A stretch of 64,000 nucleotides of DNA, taken from assembly GCF_019396345.1 (NCBI RefSeq), contig NZ_JAHKRM010000007.1, positions 269,535-333,534 of the forward strand, in the 5' to 3' direction. Positions within the stretch are counted from its first letter, which is position 1. Each line of letters starts with the position of its first letter. Position numbers and translations under genes: made by a program. The DNA is from Nonomuraea guangzhouensis (GTDB lineage: Bacteria; Actinomycetota; Actinomycetes; Streptosporangiales; Streptosporangiaceae). Positions 40,860 to 54,000 of the stretch are shown in pieces. A model generated the notes under the pieces. The model did not search any database and had not been told where the DNA came from. It saw nothing but the letters and a program-made list of their open reading frames with translations.

Positions 40860-42073
40860 ACTGGTACACCGAGCTCGCCGCCCGCTACGGCTCCCCGCTG
40901 TACGTCTACGACCTGGACCGCGTCACCGCCGCGCACGCGGACCTGCGCCGCGCCCTGCCCGACGGGTTCTCGCTGTACTACTCCTTCAAGGCCAACCCGC
41001 ATCCGGAGATCGCGCGAGCGCTGCGCGACGGCGGAGCGCGCGCCGAGATCAGCTCGACCGGTGAGCTGAACGCGGCGTTCGCCGCCGGCTTCGACGGGTC
41101 CGAGGTGCTCTGCACCGGACCGGGCAAGACCACCGAAGAGCTGGAGATCGCCGTCGACGGCGGTGTCCGCGCCTTCTCCGTCGAGTCGCTCACCGACCTG
41201 TGGCACGTCGGCGAGGTCGCGGTCAAGCGCGGCGTGACCGTGGACTGCCTGCTGCGCGTCAACAGCGCCGAGCCCGGCGCCGCCACCAGCATCCGGATGA
41301 CCGGCGCGCCGTCCCAGTTCGGCTTCGACGACGAGACGATCCCCGGCCTGATGCCGCGGCTCCGGGCGGTGCCCGGCACACGGCTGGCCGGCGCGCACCT
41401 GTTCTCGCTGAGCAACTCCAAGGACGAGGAGAGCCTCGTCGCCGAGTTCGCGCACACCATCTCGGTGGCCGCCCGCCTGGAGCGGGAGACCGGCCTGCCG
41501 ATCCGGCTGCTGGACATCGGCGGCGGGTTCGCCGCGCCGTACCTCGCCTCGGGAGAGCGGCCCGTGTACGGCGGGCTCCGCGCCGAGCTGGAGACCGTCC
41601 TCGACGCGCGCTTCCCCGCCTGGCGGGCGGGCACGCCCGAGATCGCCTGCGAGTCCGGCCGTTACCTGGCCGGCGACTGCGGCCGGCTGGTCTGCACCGT
41701 GGTCAACGTCAAGGAGAGCCGCGGCCGCAGGTTCGTCATCCTGGACGCCGGCATCAACACCCTCGGCGGCATGTCCGGGCTGGGGAGGCTGCTGCCGGTC
41801 TCGGTGGAGCTCGACGACGCTGACTTCGACGGCGAGCGGCGGCCCGCGACCCTGGTCGGCCCGCTCTGCACCCCCGGCGACATCATCGCCAGGAACGTGT
41901 CGCTGCCGCCGCTCGAACCCGGCGACGTCGTGTCCATTCCCAACGCGGGGGCCTACGGGATGACCGCGAGCCTGGTGATGTTCCTGGGCCACCCCGCGCC
42001 CATCGAGGTCGTCGCGCGCGGTCACCAGGTGGTGTCCGTCTCCCGGATCGAATTCAACCGCAAGTACGAGTGA
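40856..42073 (+). CDS. PLP-dependent fold-type III decarboxylase for the ACP-bound starter (VinO/FlvO type)
   Basis: A 405-residue alanine-racemase-fold decarboxylase related to diaminopimelate/ornithine decarboxylases. The PLP lysine is K45 (YYSFKANPHP); LLDIGGGFAAPY binds phosphate, and VGPLCTPGD with ESGRYLAGDCG form the second half of the active site. In the vicenistatin and fluvirucin systems the homologue removes the alpha-carboxyl of ACP-bound 3-methylaspartate or aspartate, giving 3-aminoisobutyryl- or beta-alanyl-ACP. With no mutase visible, aspartate to beta-alanine is inferred. The GTG start overlaps the ligase stop by four bases. Confidence 0.92.
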   Translation: MNWYTELAARYGSPLYVYDLDRVTAAHADLRRALPDGFSLYYSFKANPHPEIARALRDGGARAEISSTGELNAAFAAGFDGSEVLCTGPGKTTEELEIAVDGGVRAFSVESLTDLWHVGEVAVKRGVTVDCLLRVNSAEPGAATSIRMTGAPSQFGFDDETIPGLMPRLRAVPGTRLAGAHLFSLSNSKDEESLVAEFAHTISVAARLERETGLPIRLLDIGGGFAAPYLASGERPVYGGLRAELETVLDARFPAWRAGTPEIACESGRYLAGDCGRLVCTVVNVKESRGRRFVILDAGINTLGGMSGLGRLLPVSVELDDADFDGERRPATLVGPLCTPGDIIARNVSLPPLEPGDVVSIPNAGAYGMTASLVMFLGHPAPIEVVARGHQVVSVSRIEFNRKYE

Positions 42074-42096
42074 GCTACGAGTGAGCGGAGTGTGTC

Positions 42097-45000
42097 TTGA
42101 GCGAGCAGCGTCGCGTCCTCGCCGACCTGGTGAACGACCTGACGGTCGAGGTCCTGCGGACCGTGCTCCCCGATGCCCCTGACGCGGTGGACCCCCAGCG
42201 TGGCTTCAGGGAACTGGGACTCGACTCGCTGGCCGCCGTCGAGCTGCACGACCGCCTGGCCCAGGCGGTCGGCGCCGAACTGCCGATCACCATCGCCTTC
42301 GACCATCCCACCCCCGACGCGGTGGTCGACTATCTGTTCACCGAGGTGCTGGGCCTGGCCGACGCGGAGACCGCCGAGGTCCAGCCGGCCGCCGCCACGG
42401 ATGAGCCGATCGCCGTCATCGGCATCGGCTGCCGCTATCCGGGTGGGATCACCACTCCGGAGGAGCTGTGGCGGCTGGTCGCCGAGAGCGGGGAGACCCT
42501 CACCGGGTTCCCCGTTAATCGTGGCTGGGATCTTGACCGGCTGTTCGACGACGATCCGGACGCGCCCAACGCCACCTATGTCCGGTCGGGGCATTGGCTG
42601 CACGACGCCGGTGAGTTCGACGCCGGCTTCTTCGGCATCAATCCGCGTGAGGCCGTCGCCATGGACCCGCAGCAGCGCCTGGTGCTGGAGGCTTCCTGGG
42701 AGGCGTTCGAGCGGGCGGGCCTCGATCCGCGCTCGCTGCGGGGCAGCCAGTCCGGCGTGTTCATCGGCGCCGAGCCGCAGGACTACGGTCCCCGGCTCGA
42801 CAAGGCGCCGGAGGAGATCGAGGGCTACCTCGTGACGGGGAACGCCCCGAGCGTGGTGTCCGGCCGGATCGCCTACGCCCTCGGACTCGAAGGGCCCACC
42901 CTCACCGTCGACACCGCCTGCTCCGCCTCCTTGGTCGCCCTGCACCTGGCCTGCCAGGCGCTGCGGAACGGCGAGACCGACCTCGCGCTGGCCGGCGGCG
43001 TGACCGTGATGTCCACCCCCGGCACCTACACCGCGTTCAGCCGGCAGCGGGTGCTCGCCGCGGACGGCCGCTGCAAGGCGTTCGCCGCCTCCGCCGACGG
43101 CACCGGCTTCTCCGAGGGCGTCGGGATCCTCGCGATCGAGCGGCTGTCGGACGCGCGCCGCCGGGGCCACCCCGTGCTCGCGGTCATCCGGGGTTCGGCG
43201 ATCAACCAGGACGGCGCCAGCAGCGGCCTGACCGCCCCGAACGGTCCCTCCCAGGAACGGGTGATCCGCCGGGCGCTGGCCAACGCGGGGCTGTCACCGG
43301 CCGAGGTAGACGTGGTCGAGGCGCACGGCACCGGCACCAAGCTGGGGGACCCGATCGAGGCGCACGCGCTGATGGCCACGTACGGAAAGGACCGGGGCGA
43401 ACGCGGGCCGCTGAGACTGGGCTCGATCAAGTCGAACATCGGGCACACCCAGGCGGCGGCCGGCGTGGCCGGTGTGATCAAGATGGCCATGGCCATGCGT
43501 CACGAGACGCTGCCGCGCACCCTGCACGTGGACGAGCCGTCGCCGTACGTCAACTGGTTGCTCGGCGCGGTCGAACTGCTCACCGAGAGCCGGCCCTGGC
43601 TCGCCAACGGTACGCCGCGGCGAGCCGGCGTCTCGTCCTTCGGCGTGAGCGGCACCAACGCGCACCTGATCCTCGAGGAGCCGCCGGTAGCAGCCACCAT
43701 GGAAGGGGACGGCGGTCTGCCCCCGGCTGCCGTCCCCGTGGTGCTGTCCGCGAAGGCGCCGGAGGCGCTGCGCGCGCAGGCCGCCCGGCTGGCCACCCAT
43801 CTGGCCGAACACGAGGACCTGGAACTGGCCGACGTCGCCCACTCGCTGGTGACCTCCCGCTCGAGCTGGGAACACCGCGCGGTGGTCGTCGCCGGTGACC
43901 GGGCCGAACTGCTCGCCGGGCTGACCGCTCTGTCCGAAGGCGAGCCCGCCGCCGACGTGATCGAGGGCGAGGCCACCGCGGAGCGCCGCGCGGTCTTCAT
44001 CTTCCCTGGCCAGGGCTCGCAGTGGGCGGGCATGGCGGTGGAGCTCCTGGACTCCTCCCCCGTCTTCGCGCGGCGCATGGAGGAGTGCGCGGCGGAGATC
44101 GAGCCCTATGTCGAGTGGCGGCTGTTCGATGTGCTGCGTGGCGAGCCGGGCGCCCCTTCGTTCGAGCGGCTCGACGTCGTGCAGCCGGCGCTGTTCGCGG
44201 TGATGGTGTCGCTGGCCGCCCTCTGGGAGTCGCTGGGCGTCCGGCCGGCCGCCGTCGTGGGTCACTCGCAGGGCGAGGTCGCCGCCGCGTACGTGGCCGG
44301 CGGCCTGTCGCTGGCCGACGCCGTACGCGTGATCGTGCTGCGCAGCCGCCTGTTCGCCGAGCGCCTGATGGGCAAGGGCGGGATCGCCGCGATCGGCGCG
44401 GCGGCCGGTGCGGTGGAGGAGCGGCTGGCCCGCTGGGCGGGGCGGCTGTCCATCGGAGCGAAGAACGGCCCCTCGTCGTGCACCGCGGTGGGCGACGAAG
44501 ACGCCCTGGCCGAACTCGTCGCCGAGTGCGAGGCGGACGGCATCCGGGCGCGCCTGCTGGCCACCACCGTCGCCTCCCACTGCGACCAGGTCGACCCGCT
44601 GCGCGAGCAGCTGACCGAGATGCTCCGCACCGTGTCTCCGACCACGGGAGACGTGCCCTTCTACTCCACCGTCACCGGTGGCGAGCTGGACACCGACGAG
44701 CTGACCGCCGACTACTGGTTCCACAACGCCCGTCAGCCGATCGAGTTCCAGGCCGTGATCGAGGGGCTGCTCGCGCGGGGACACGACGCGTTCCTGGAGA
44801 TGAGCGCGCATCCGGTGCTCGTGATGAGCGTGCAGGACACGATCGACGAGGCCGGGGCCGACGCGTTCGCCTCCGGCACCCTGCGCCGTGGCGAAGGCGG
44901 TCTGCGGCGCGCGCTGGCCTCCGTCGCGGCGGCGCACGTACGCGGTGTGCCCGTCGACTGGGACAGCCTGCTCACCGGCGCGAACCAGGTCGATCTGCCG

Positions 45001-48000
45001 ACGTACGCCTTCCAGCGCCGGCACTACTGGCTGGAGACCCGGACCTCGGCCGGGGACGTCGCCTCGGCGGGACTGACCGCCCCCGGCCATCCGCTGCTGG
45101 GCGCGGCCGTGACGCTGGCCGAATCCGGTGGGGCGCTCCTCACCGGACGGCTCTCGGTCCAGCTCCACCCCTGGCTGGCCGACCACGCCGCCGCCGGCAC
45201 GCTGCTCCTGCCCGGCACCGCCTTCGTCGAGCTCGCCATCCGGGCGGGCGACCAGGTCGGCTGCGGCCTGCTGGAGGAGCTGACGCTGGAGGCCCCGCTG
45301 GTCGTCCCCGAGCGCGGTGGCGTGTGGCTGCAGGTGTCCGTCGGAGCGCCCGAGGACGCGGGGCGCCGCCGGATCGGCGTGCACTCGCGGGCGGAGGACG
45401 CCCCGGCCGACGCGCCGTGGACCCGCCACGCGAGCGGGTACGTGGCCGCCGACGACGCGCCCGAGGACTTCTCCCTCGCCCAGTGGCCTCCGGACGGAGC
45501 CGTCTCCGCGGACCTCGACGGCCTGTACGAACGGCTCGCCGGGGCCGGCTACGGCTACGGGCCGTTGTTCCAGGGGCTGAAGGCGGCGTGGCGGCGTGGT
45601 GACGAGGTCTTCGCCGAGGTCACGCTGCCCGAGGGGGCGCGCCGGGACGCCGAGCTGTTCGGCCTGCACCCGGCGCTGCTCGACGCGGCGCTGCACGCGG
45701 GGTCGCTGCTGGAGGCCGCCGATGAGCGCCTGAGCCTGCCCTTCGCCTGGACCGGCGTGTCCCTGCGGGCCACCGGCGCCTCGGCCGTCCGGGTCCGGCT
45801 GTCACCGGTGGGGCCCGACGCCCTGTCGTTGTGGCTGGCCGACACGTCGGGCGTGCCTGTCGCCACCGTGGCATCGCTGGTCTCGCGCCCGGCCTCGGCG
45901 CAGCAGCTCTCCGCCGCTTCGGTCGCCCACGGCGACTCGCTGTTCCGCGTGGCGTGGACTGCGGCGTCCGCGCTGTCTGCGGCGTCCGCGTCTTCCGCGG
46001 CGCCGTCGGCGACGGCGGCCGGGGGCGTGGCGGTACTTGGGCCGGACCCGCACGGCCTGCGCCGGGCCGGCGTCGCGACCGCCGAGTTCGCGGATCTGAC
46101 CGCGCTGACCTCATCGGATCGGCTGCCCGACACAGTGTTCGTAAGCTTCGCCTCCCAAGGCTCCGCGGTGGGCGGTGATGTTCCGGGTGGTGCGCAGTCA
46201 GCGACGCACAGGGCGCTGGGGCTCGTACAGGCCTGGGTGGCCGATGAGCGGCTGGCCTCGGTGCGGCTGGTCGTGGTGACCCGCGGCGCGGTGGCGGCGG
46301 GGACCGACGCGGAGGTGCGGGATCTGGCGAACGCCCCGGTGTGGGGCCTGCTGCGGTCCGCGCAGTCGGAGCACCCCGGCCGGTTCGTGCTGCTGGACCT
46401 CGACGACTCCGAGATACCGGCGCTCGCGGCGCTCACCGAGCCGCAGCTCGCCGTACGAGCGGGCGAACTGCTGGTGCCCAGGCTGGCCCGCGCGGCCACC
46501 ACCGACACGCTGACACCCCCCGCGAGCGCCCCGGAATGGCGCCTGGACGCGGCGATCAAGGGCAGCCTGGACGGCCTGTCACTGGTCCCGTGCCCGGCGG
46601 CGGCCCGCCCGCTCGGCCCGGACGAGGTGCGGGTGTCGGTACGCGCGGCCGGTCTCAACTTCCGGGACCTGGTCGTCACCCTCGGCATGGTGCCCGAACA
46701 CGACGAGCCCATCGGCGGCGAGATAGCGGGCGTGGTGCTGGAAGTGGGCGCCGGGGTAGCCGATCTGGTGCCCGGTGATCGGGTGCTGGGGTTGCTGGAC
46801 GGCGCGTTCGGTCCGGTGGGGGTGACGGATCGGCGGTTGCTGGCTCCCATGCCCGCCGGGTGGTCGTTCGCCGAAGCGGCGTCGGTCCCGGTGGCGTTCC
46901 TGACCGCCTACTACGGCCTGGTCGATCTGGCCGGGGTACAGCCGGGGGACAGGGTGCTCATCCACGCCGCCGCCGGTGGGGTCGGGATGGCTGCGGTGCA
47001 GCTCGCCCGCTGGCTCGGCGCGGAGGTGTTCGGTACGGCGAGCCCGGGCAAGTGGGCAGCGCTCACCCTGGACGAGGACCACGTAGCCTCCTCACGCACG
47101 CTGGACTTCGCGGAGAAGTTCGGCCAGGTCGACGTGGTGCTCAACTCGCTGACCGGCGAGTTCTTGGACGCCTCACTGGGACTGCTGCCCGAGGGCGGCC
47201 GGTTCCTGGAGATCGGCAAGACCGACGTTCGCGAACCCGGCCAGGTCGCCGGGGGTGTGCGGTACCTCCCGTACTCCCTGATGGAGGCCGGCCCCGACCG
47301 CCTGCGCGAGCAGCTGGCCGAGGTGCTGGCGCTGTTCGAGCGGGGTCTGCTGGAGTTGCCGCCCGTCCGGGTCTGGGACGTGCGGCGGGCCGGGGAGGCG
47401 ATGCGGTTCATGTCGCTCGCCCGGCACACCGGGAAGATCGTGCTGTCGATGCCGCCCACGTTCGGCGGCGGGACGGTGCTCGTCACCGGCGGCACGGGCG
47501 GCCTGGGCGCGCTGGTGGCGCGCCATCTGGTGACGGTGCACGGCGTGCGGGACCTGCTGCTGGTGAGCCGGTCGGGGATGTCGGCCACGGGTGCGGCGGA
47601 CCTGCTTCAGGAGCTGTCCGCATTGGGCGCGCGGGTACGTATCGCGGCCTGCGACGTGGCGGATCGGGGCGCGCTGGCCGAGGTGCTGGCGGAGGTCTCG
47701 GCACAGGCGCCCCTGCGCGGGGTGGTGCACGCCGCCGGAGCGCTCGACGACGGGGTACTCGACTCGCTGACGCCGGAGCGCGTGGACGCCGTGCTGCGGC
47801 CGAAGGTCGCCGGGGCGTGGAACCTGCACGAGCTGACGCGGGACCTCGATGTGTCGGCGTTCGTGCTGTTCTCCTCGGCGGCGGGCGTCCTGGGGGACGC
47901 CGGGCAGGGCAACTACGCGGCGGCCAACGTGTTCCTCGACGCCCTGGCGGCGCACCGGCGCGCGCACGGCCTCGCCGCGGTGTCGCTGGCCTGGGGCTTC

Positions 48001-51000
48001 TGGGAACAACGCAGCAACATGAGCGCCCACCTGCGCGACGCCGACATAGCGCGGATGGAGCGGTCGGGCGCCCGCGGCCTGTCGTCCGAGGAGGGGCTGG
48101 CGCTCTTCGACGCCGCCCTGACGGTGGACGAGGCCCTGCTGGCGCCGATCCGCCTCGACCTCGCCGCGATGCGCCGCGAGTCCGCCTCGGTGCAGCCGTT
48201 GTTGCGCGGCCTGGTCCAGCCGCCCGCGCAGCGGAACGTCGCCGCGAGCGCCGTACCCGGCGGTGCCGCCTCCGCGCTGGAGCGGCAACTGGCCGGGCTG
48301 CCCGAGACCGACCGCGACCAGGTGCTCGTCTCCCTGATCCGCGCGCAGGCCGCTACCGTGCTCGGCCACGCCGACGCCGCCTCGGTGGACGCCGGCCGGG
48401 CGTTCAAGGAGCTGGGCTTCGACTCGCTGACCGCCATCGAGCTGCGCAACCGGCTCAACGCCGCCACCGGGTTGCGGCTGTCGGCCACGCTGGTCTTCGA
48501 CTATCCGACGCCCGCCGCACTCGCCCAGCACATCAAGGGCAAGCTGCTCGGCGCGGAGTCGCCGGCCGCGCCGGTCGCCGCGCCCGCCGCGCCGCTCGAC
48601 GACGATCCGATCGCCATCGTCGGGATGAGCTGCCGGTATCCCGGCGGCGTCGACTCGCCGGAGGCCCTGTGGCACATGCTGGTCGAGGGCCGGGACGCGA
48701 TGTCGGAGTTCCCCGCCGACCGGGGCTGGGACCTGGAGCGACTGTACGACCCCGACACCGAGAGTGCCGGCCGCAGCTATGTGCGGGTGGGCGGGTTCGT
48801 GTACGAGGCCGGAGAGTTCGACGCGGCCTTCTTCGGGATCTCCCCACGCGAGGCCCTGGCCACGGACCCGCAGCAGCGGCTGCTGCTCGAAGCCTCCTGG
48901 GAGGCCCTCGAACGCGCGGGCATCCACCCCGGCTCCCTCAGGGGCAGTTCGACGGGCGTGTTCGTCGGTGCGTCCGCCACCGGCTACGGCACCGGGCCCC
49001 TGCCCGAGGAGGTGGAGGGATACCTGATCACCGGCAACTCCAGCTCGGTGATGTCCGGCCGCGTCGCCTACGCGCTCGGCCTGGAGGGGCCCGCCATGAC
49101 CTTGGACACGGCGTGCTCGTCGTCCCTGGTCGCCCTGCATCTGGCCTGCGAGTCGCTGCGGCGCGGCGAAAGCACGCTCGCGCTGGCCGGCGGCGTGACC
49201 GTGCTGTCCACGCCCGAGATCTTCGTGGAGTTCAGCAGGCAGCGGGGCCTGGCACGGGATGGGCGGTGCAAGGCGTTCGCGGAGGCGGCGGATGGTACGG
49301 CCTTCGCCGAAGGTGTCGGTCTGGTGCTGCTGGAGCGGCTGTCGGACGCGCGACGCCACGGGCATCGAGTGCTGGCGGTGGTACGGGGCAGCGCGATCAA
49401 TCAGGACGGCGCGAGCAACGGGCTGACCGCGCCCAATGGCCCCTCCCAGCAGCGGGTGATCCGCCAGGCGGTGGCCAACGCCGGTCTCGGCCTGTCCGAC
49501 ATCGACGCGGTCGAGGGCCACGGCACCGGCACGACGCTCGGGGACCCGATCGAGGCGCAGGCGCTGTTGGCCACCTACGGTCAGGATCGGCCGCAGGATC
49601 GGCCGCTGTGGCTGGGCACGGTGAAGTCCAACATCGGCCACACCCAGTGCGCGGCCGGCGTCGCCGGGGTGATCAAGATGGTCATGGCGATGCGGCACGG
49701 CGTACTGCCGAAGACGCTGCACGTCGACTCCCCGTCCTCGCACGTGGACTGGTCGGCGGGCGCGGTGTCGCTGGTGACCGAACCGACCCCCTGGCCCGGC
49801 GGCGACTGTCCGCGCCGGGCGGGAGTGTCGTCGTTCGGGATCAGCGGGACCAACGCGCATGTGGTGATCGAGGGCGTTCCCGCCGAGGAGCCGGTCCCGG
49901 ATGACGCGCCCACGCCTGCTGACGTGCCGGTGCCCGTGGTGGTCTCCGGTCGCGGTGAGGACGGCGTACGGGCGCAGGCTGAGCGGCTGCATGACTTCGT
50001 CAGTGGATCCGTGGCCGGGCCGGCGGAGGTGGGTCATTCGCTGGTCAGAACGCGTCCCCTGCTGAGTCATCGGGCTGTGGTCGTGGCGGCCGATCGGGAG
50101 CAACTGGTGGCGGGCCTGGCGCGGGTGGCCGCGGGGGCTGAGCAGGTAGACGTCGTGACCGGTCCGGAGGGACCCGGTGGGCTGGGGTTCATGTTCACCG
50201 GTCAGGGAAGTCAGCGGGCGGAGATGGGCCTGGCGCTGACCAGGGCGTTCCCCGCGTTCAAGTGGCATCTGGAGGCGGTGGCCGCGGGCCTGGACCGCTA
50301 CTTGGACGTACCGCTGACCGAGGTGATGTGGGAGCGGCCGGAGCTCCTGGATCGGACGCGGTACGCCCAGACGGGGCTGTTCGCGGTGGAAGTGGCCCTC
50401 TACCGGCTGCTGGAGTCATGGGGCGTGGTCCCCGACTACCTGCTGGGTCACTCGGTGGGCGAGCTGACGGCGGCGCACGTGGCCGGGGTGCTGTCCCTGG
50501 AGGACGCGTGCGCGCTGGTGGCGGCCCGTGGCCGGTTGATGGGGAGCCTGCCCGCCGGTGGGGCGATGGTCGCGGTCGGGGCGGAAGAACGGACCGTGTC
50601 CGACCTGCTGACCGCAATATCCGGCGTGGCGATCGCCTCGGTGAACGGACCGGCCTCGGTCGTGGTCTCGGGTGACGAGCCCGCCGTGGAGCGGGTGTCG
50701 GAGGAGTTCGCCCGGCGCGGCATCAGGTGCCGACGGCTGCGGGTCAGCGACGGGTTCCACTCCCATCGCATGGAGCCGATCCTCAGCGCCTTCGGTGAGG
50801 TTGCCGCCGGGCTGGAGTACGGCGTCCCGGAGATCCCGGTGGTGTCGAACCTGACCGGCGAGCCGGTACGGGAGTTCTCCGCCGAGTACTGGGTGCGGCA
50901 TCTGCGCGAGCCGGTGCGGTTCGCCGACAGCGTCGCCTACCTGCGCGAACGGGGCGTGCCGACCCTCCTGGAGCTGGGTCCCGACGGCGTGCTGTCGGGG

Positions 51001-54000
51001 CTGGTACAGGAGCAGGGGCCCGCGCCGGTGGCGGTGCCGGTGCTGCGGCGCGACCGGGACGAGGCCGGGCAACTGGTGGCCGCCCTCGGCCGGGCGTACG
51101 CGCGCGGTGCGGACGTGGACTGGGACGCGTTCTTCGACGGCGCCGGACAGGCGGTGGAGCTTCCCACCTATGCCTTCCAGCGCCGCCATTACTGGCTGCG
51201 GCCTTCCCACCATGGCGGCGATCCCGCCTCGCTCGGGCTGGAGGCCGCGGATCACCCGCTGCTGGGTGCCGCCGTCGAGCTGCCCGACACCGGTGGATCG
51301 CTGTTCACCGGCAGGCTCTCGCTCGGCACCCACCCCTGGCTGGCCGATCACCGGATCCTCGACACCGTACTGGTGCCGGGCACGGCCTTCGTCGAGCTCG
51401 CCGTCGCGGCCGGTCACCAGGCCGGGTGCGATCTCGTGGAAGAGCTGACCCTGGAGACCCCCCTCGTGCTGGGGGAGCGGGACGCCGTCACGATCGAGGT
51501 GATCGTCTCCGGCACGGATGACTCGGGCCGCCGTACGCTGACCGTGTACTCGCGGGCCGCCGAGGGCGAACGGCCCTGGATCCGGCACGCGACCGGGACG
51601 CTCGCCGCCGGAGCGCGACCGCCCGCCTTCGACCTGGCCGCATGGCCGCCACCCGGCGCCGAGCCCATCGACGTCGGCGGACTCTACGAGCGGCTGGCCG
51701 GCGAAGGCGTGGCCTACGGACCCGCCTTCCGGGGACTGCGCGCGGCCTGGCTGCGCGACGGCGAGGTGTTCGCCGAGGTCGAGCTGCCTGATGCCACGGA
51801 CGCCGGGCGCTTCGGTCTGCATCCGGCGCTGTTCGACGCCGTGCTGCACGCTATCGGGCTGGCCGAGGAGGCCGACGACCAGCAGGTCGAGCTGCCCTTC
51901 ACCTGGAGCGAGGTCAGCCTGTACGCGACCGGCGCCGCTGCCGCCCGCGTACGGGTGTCCGCCAGCGGCGCACCTCTGCTGAGCGTGGCCGACGCCACCG
52001 GCGCGCCGCTGGCCACGGTGGGCGCGCTGGCCATGCGGCCGGTCTCCGGCGCCGGGCTCCGCGCGGGCCGGAACGGGGCCGGTGCCTCGCCGTACCAGGT
52101 GACATGGACACCGGTGCCCACCGGCGACCCCTGGGACGACTGGGCGGTGCTCGGCGCTGAGGACGACGCGCTGCCCGGCGCCCTGCGTGCCGCGGGACTC
52201 CCCGTGCGTACCGCCGTGGGCCTGGCCGCGCTGAGCACCACTCCCAGGGTGGTGCTGGTCTCCGCCGGGCACGCGTCCGCGTCGGCCGACCTATCGGCGG
52301 CCGCCCGCGATGTCGGGCACGCGTCCGCGTTGGCCGATCCTTCGGGGGCCGCCCGCGACGTGACCGGCCGGACGCTGGCCCTGCTGCAGGACTGGCTGGC
52401 CGACGAGCGCTTCGCCGGTGCCAGGCTGGCCGTGGTGACCGGCGGCTCGGTGCGCGCCACCGCCGATGACGACGCTCCCGACCTCGTCCACGCGCCCGTC
52501 TGGGGTCTGGTACGCGCCGCGCAGGCGGAGAACCCCGGCCGGTTCCTGCTCATCGACGTGGACGGCACAGAAGCCTCCTACCGGGCGCTGCCCACCGTAC
52601 TGGCCGGTCAGGAGCCTGAACTGGCCCTGCGCGAGGGCGAGGCCCGTGTGCCGCGGCTGACCAGGACCGACGACGGCCTGCTGAAGCCACCGGCCGGTGC
52701 GTGGCGTCTGGAGATCACCAAGCCGGGCACGATCGACGCCCTGGAAGCGGCCGTCTGCGACGCGGCCCGGCGGCCCCTGGGCGAGTTCGAGGTACGGGTG
52801 TCGGTGCGGGCCGGTGGACTGAACTTCCGCGACGTCCTGATGGCGCTCGGCATGTACCCCGGTCCGGCGTCACTCGGCAGCGAGGGCTCCGGCGTGATCG
52901 TCGAGGTCGGCTCCGGCGTCACCGGGTTCGCCCCGGGCGACAGGGTGCTCGGGCTGTTCGAGGAGGGTTTCGGGCCCTATACGACGACCGACCACCGGAT
53001 GATCGCGCACATGCCGGCCGGCTGGTCCTTCGTGACCGCGGCCGGGGTGCCGGCCGTGTTCGCGACCGCCTACTTCGGCCTGGTCGATCTGGGCGGAGTG
53101 CGGTCGGGTGACCGGGTGCTCATTCACGCGGCTGCCGGTGGGGTGGGGATGGCCGCGGTGCAGCTCGCTCGCTGGTTGGGCGCGGAGGTGTTCGGCACGG
53201 CGAGCCCGGGCAAGTGGGGCGCGCTGTCTCTGGACGAGGACCATGTGGCCTCGTCACGGACGCTGGACTTCGCGGAGAAGTTCGGCCAGGTCGATGTGGT
53301 GCTCAACTCGCTGGCCGGGGAGTTCATCGACGCTTCACTGGGACTGCTGTCCGAGGGCGGCCGGTTCGTGGAGATGGGCAAGACCGACCTCCGCGACACC
53401 ATCGCTCCCGGGATCCGTTACACGCCCTTCGACCTCTCGGACGCCGGACCCGACCGGACCAAGGAGATCCTCACCGAGCTGGTGAAGCTGTTCGAGGACG
53501 GCGTACTCGAACCACTGCCGACCCGGGTCTGGGACCTGCGCCGCGCGCCAGAGGCGTTCCGCCACATGGCGCAGGCCCGGCACATCGGCAAGGTCGTGCT
53601 GACCGTCCCCGCGCCGCTCGACCGGCCCGGCACCGTGCTCGTCACCGGCGGCACCGGCGGACTCGGCGCGCTGGTGGCCGGGCATCTGGTGGCCGAGCAC
53701 GGCGTGCGCGACCTGCTGCTCGTCGGCCGCAGAGGGCTCGACGCCCCGGGCGCCGAGAAGCTCCGCGCCGAGCTCACCGAGCAGGGCGCCCGCGTCGAGG
53801 TCGCGGCCTGCGACGTCGCCGACCGGGACGCCCTGGCCGCACTGCTCGGCCGGGTGGCGCCGGACCGGCCGCTGACCGCGGTCGTGCACACGGCGGGCGT
53901 CGTGGCCGACGGTGTCATCGACTCGCTCACCCCCGCGCAGGTGGACACGGTCTGGCAGCCCAAAGCCGAGGCCGCCTGGCACCTGCACGAGCTCACCGAG

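Noticed and set aside
43294..45696. 800-codon open frame on the minus strand inside the first PKS gene
   Set aside because: It is the antisense shadow of KS/AT/DH coding sequence in very high-GC DNA; its protein is Arg/Gly/His-rich with no recognisable domain, while the plus strand encodes intact PKS motifs.
47173..50268. 1031-codon minus-strand open frame opposite ER1 to AT2
   Set aside because: Same antisense effect; low-complexity composition, no domain, no ribosome site, fully overlapping an intact PKS frame.
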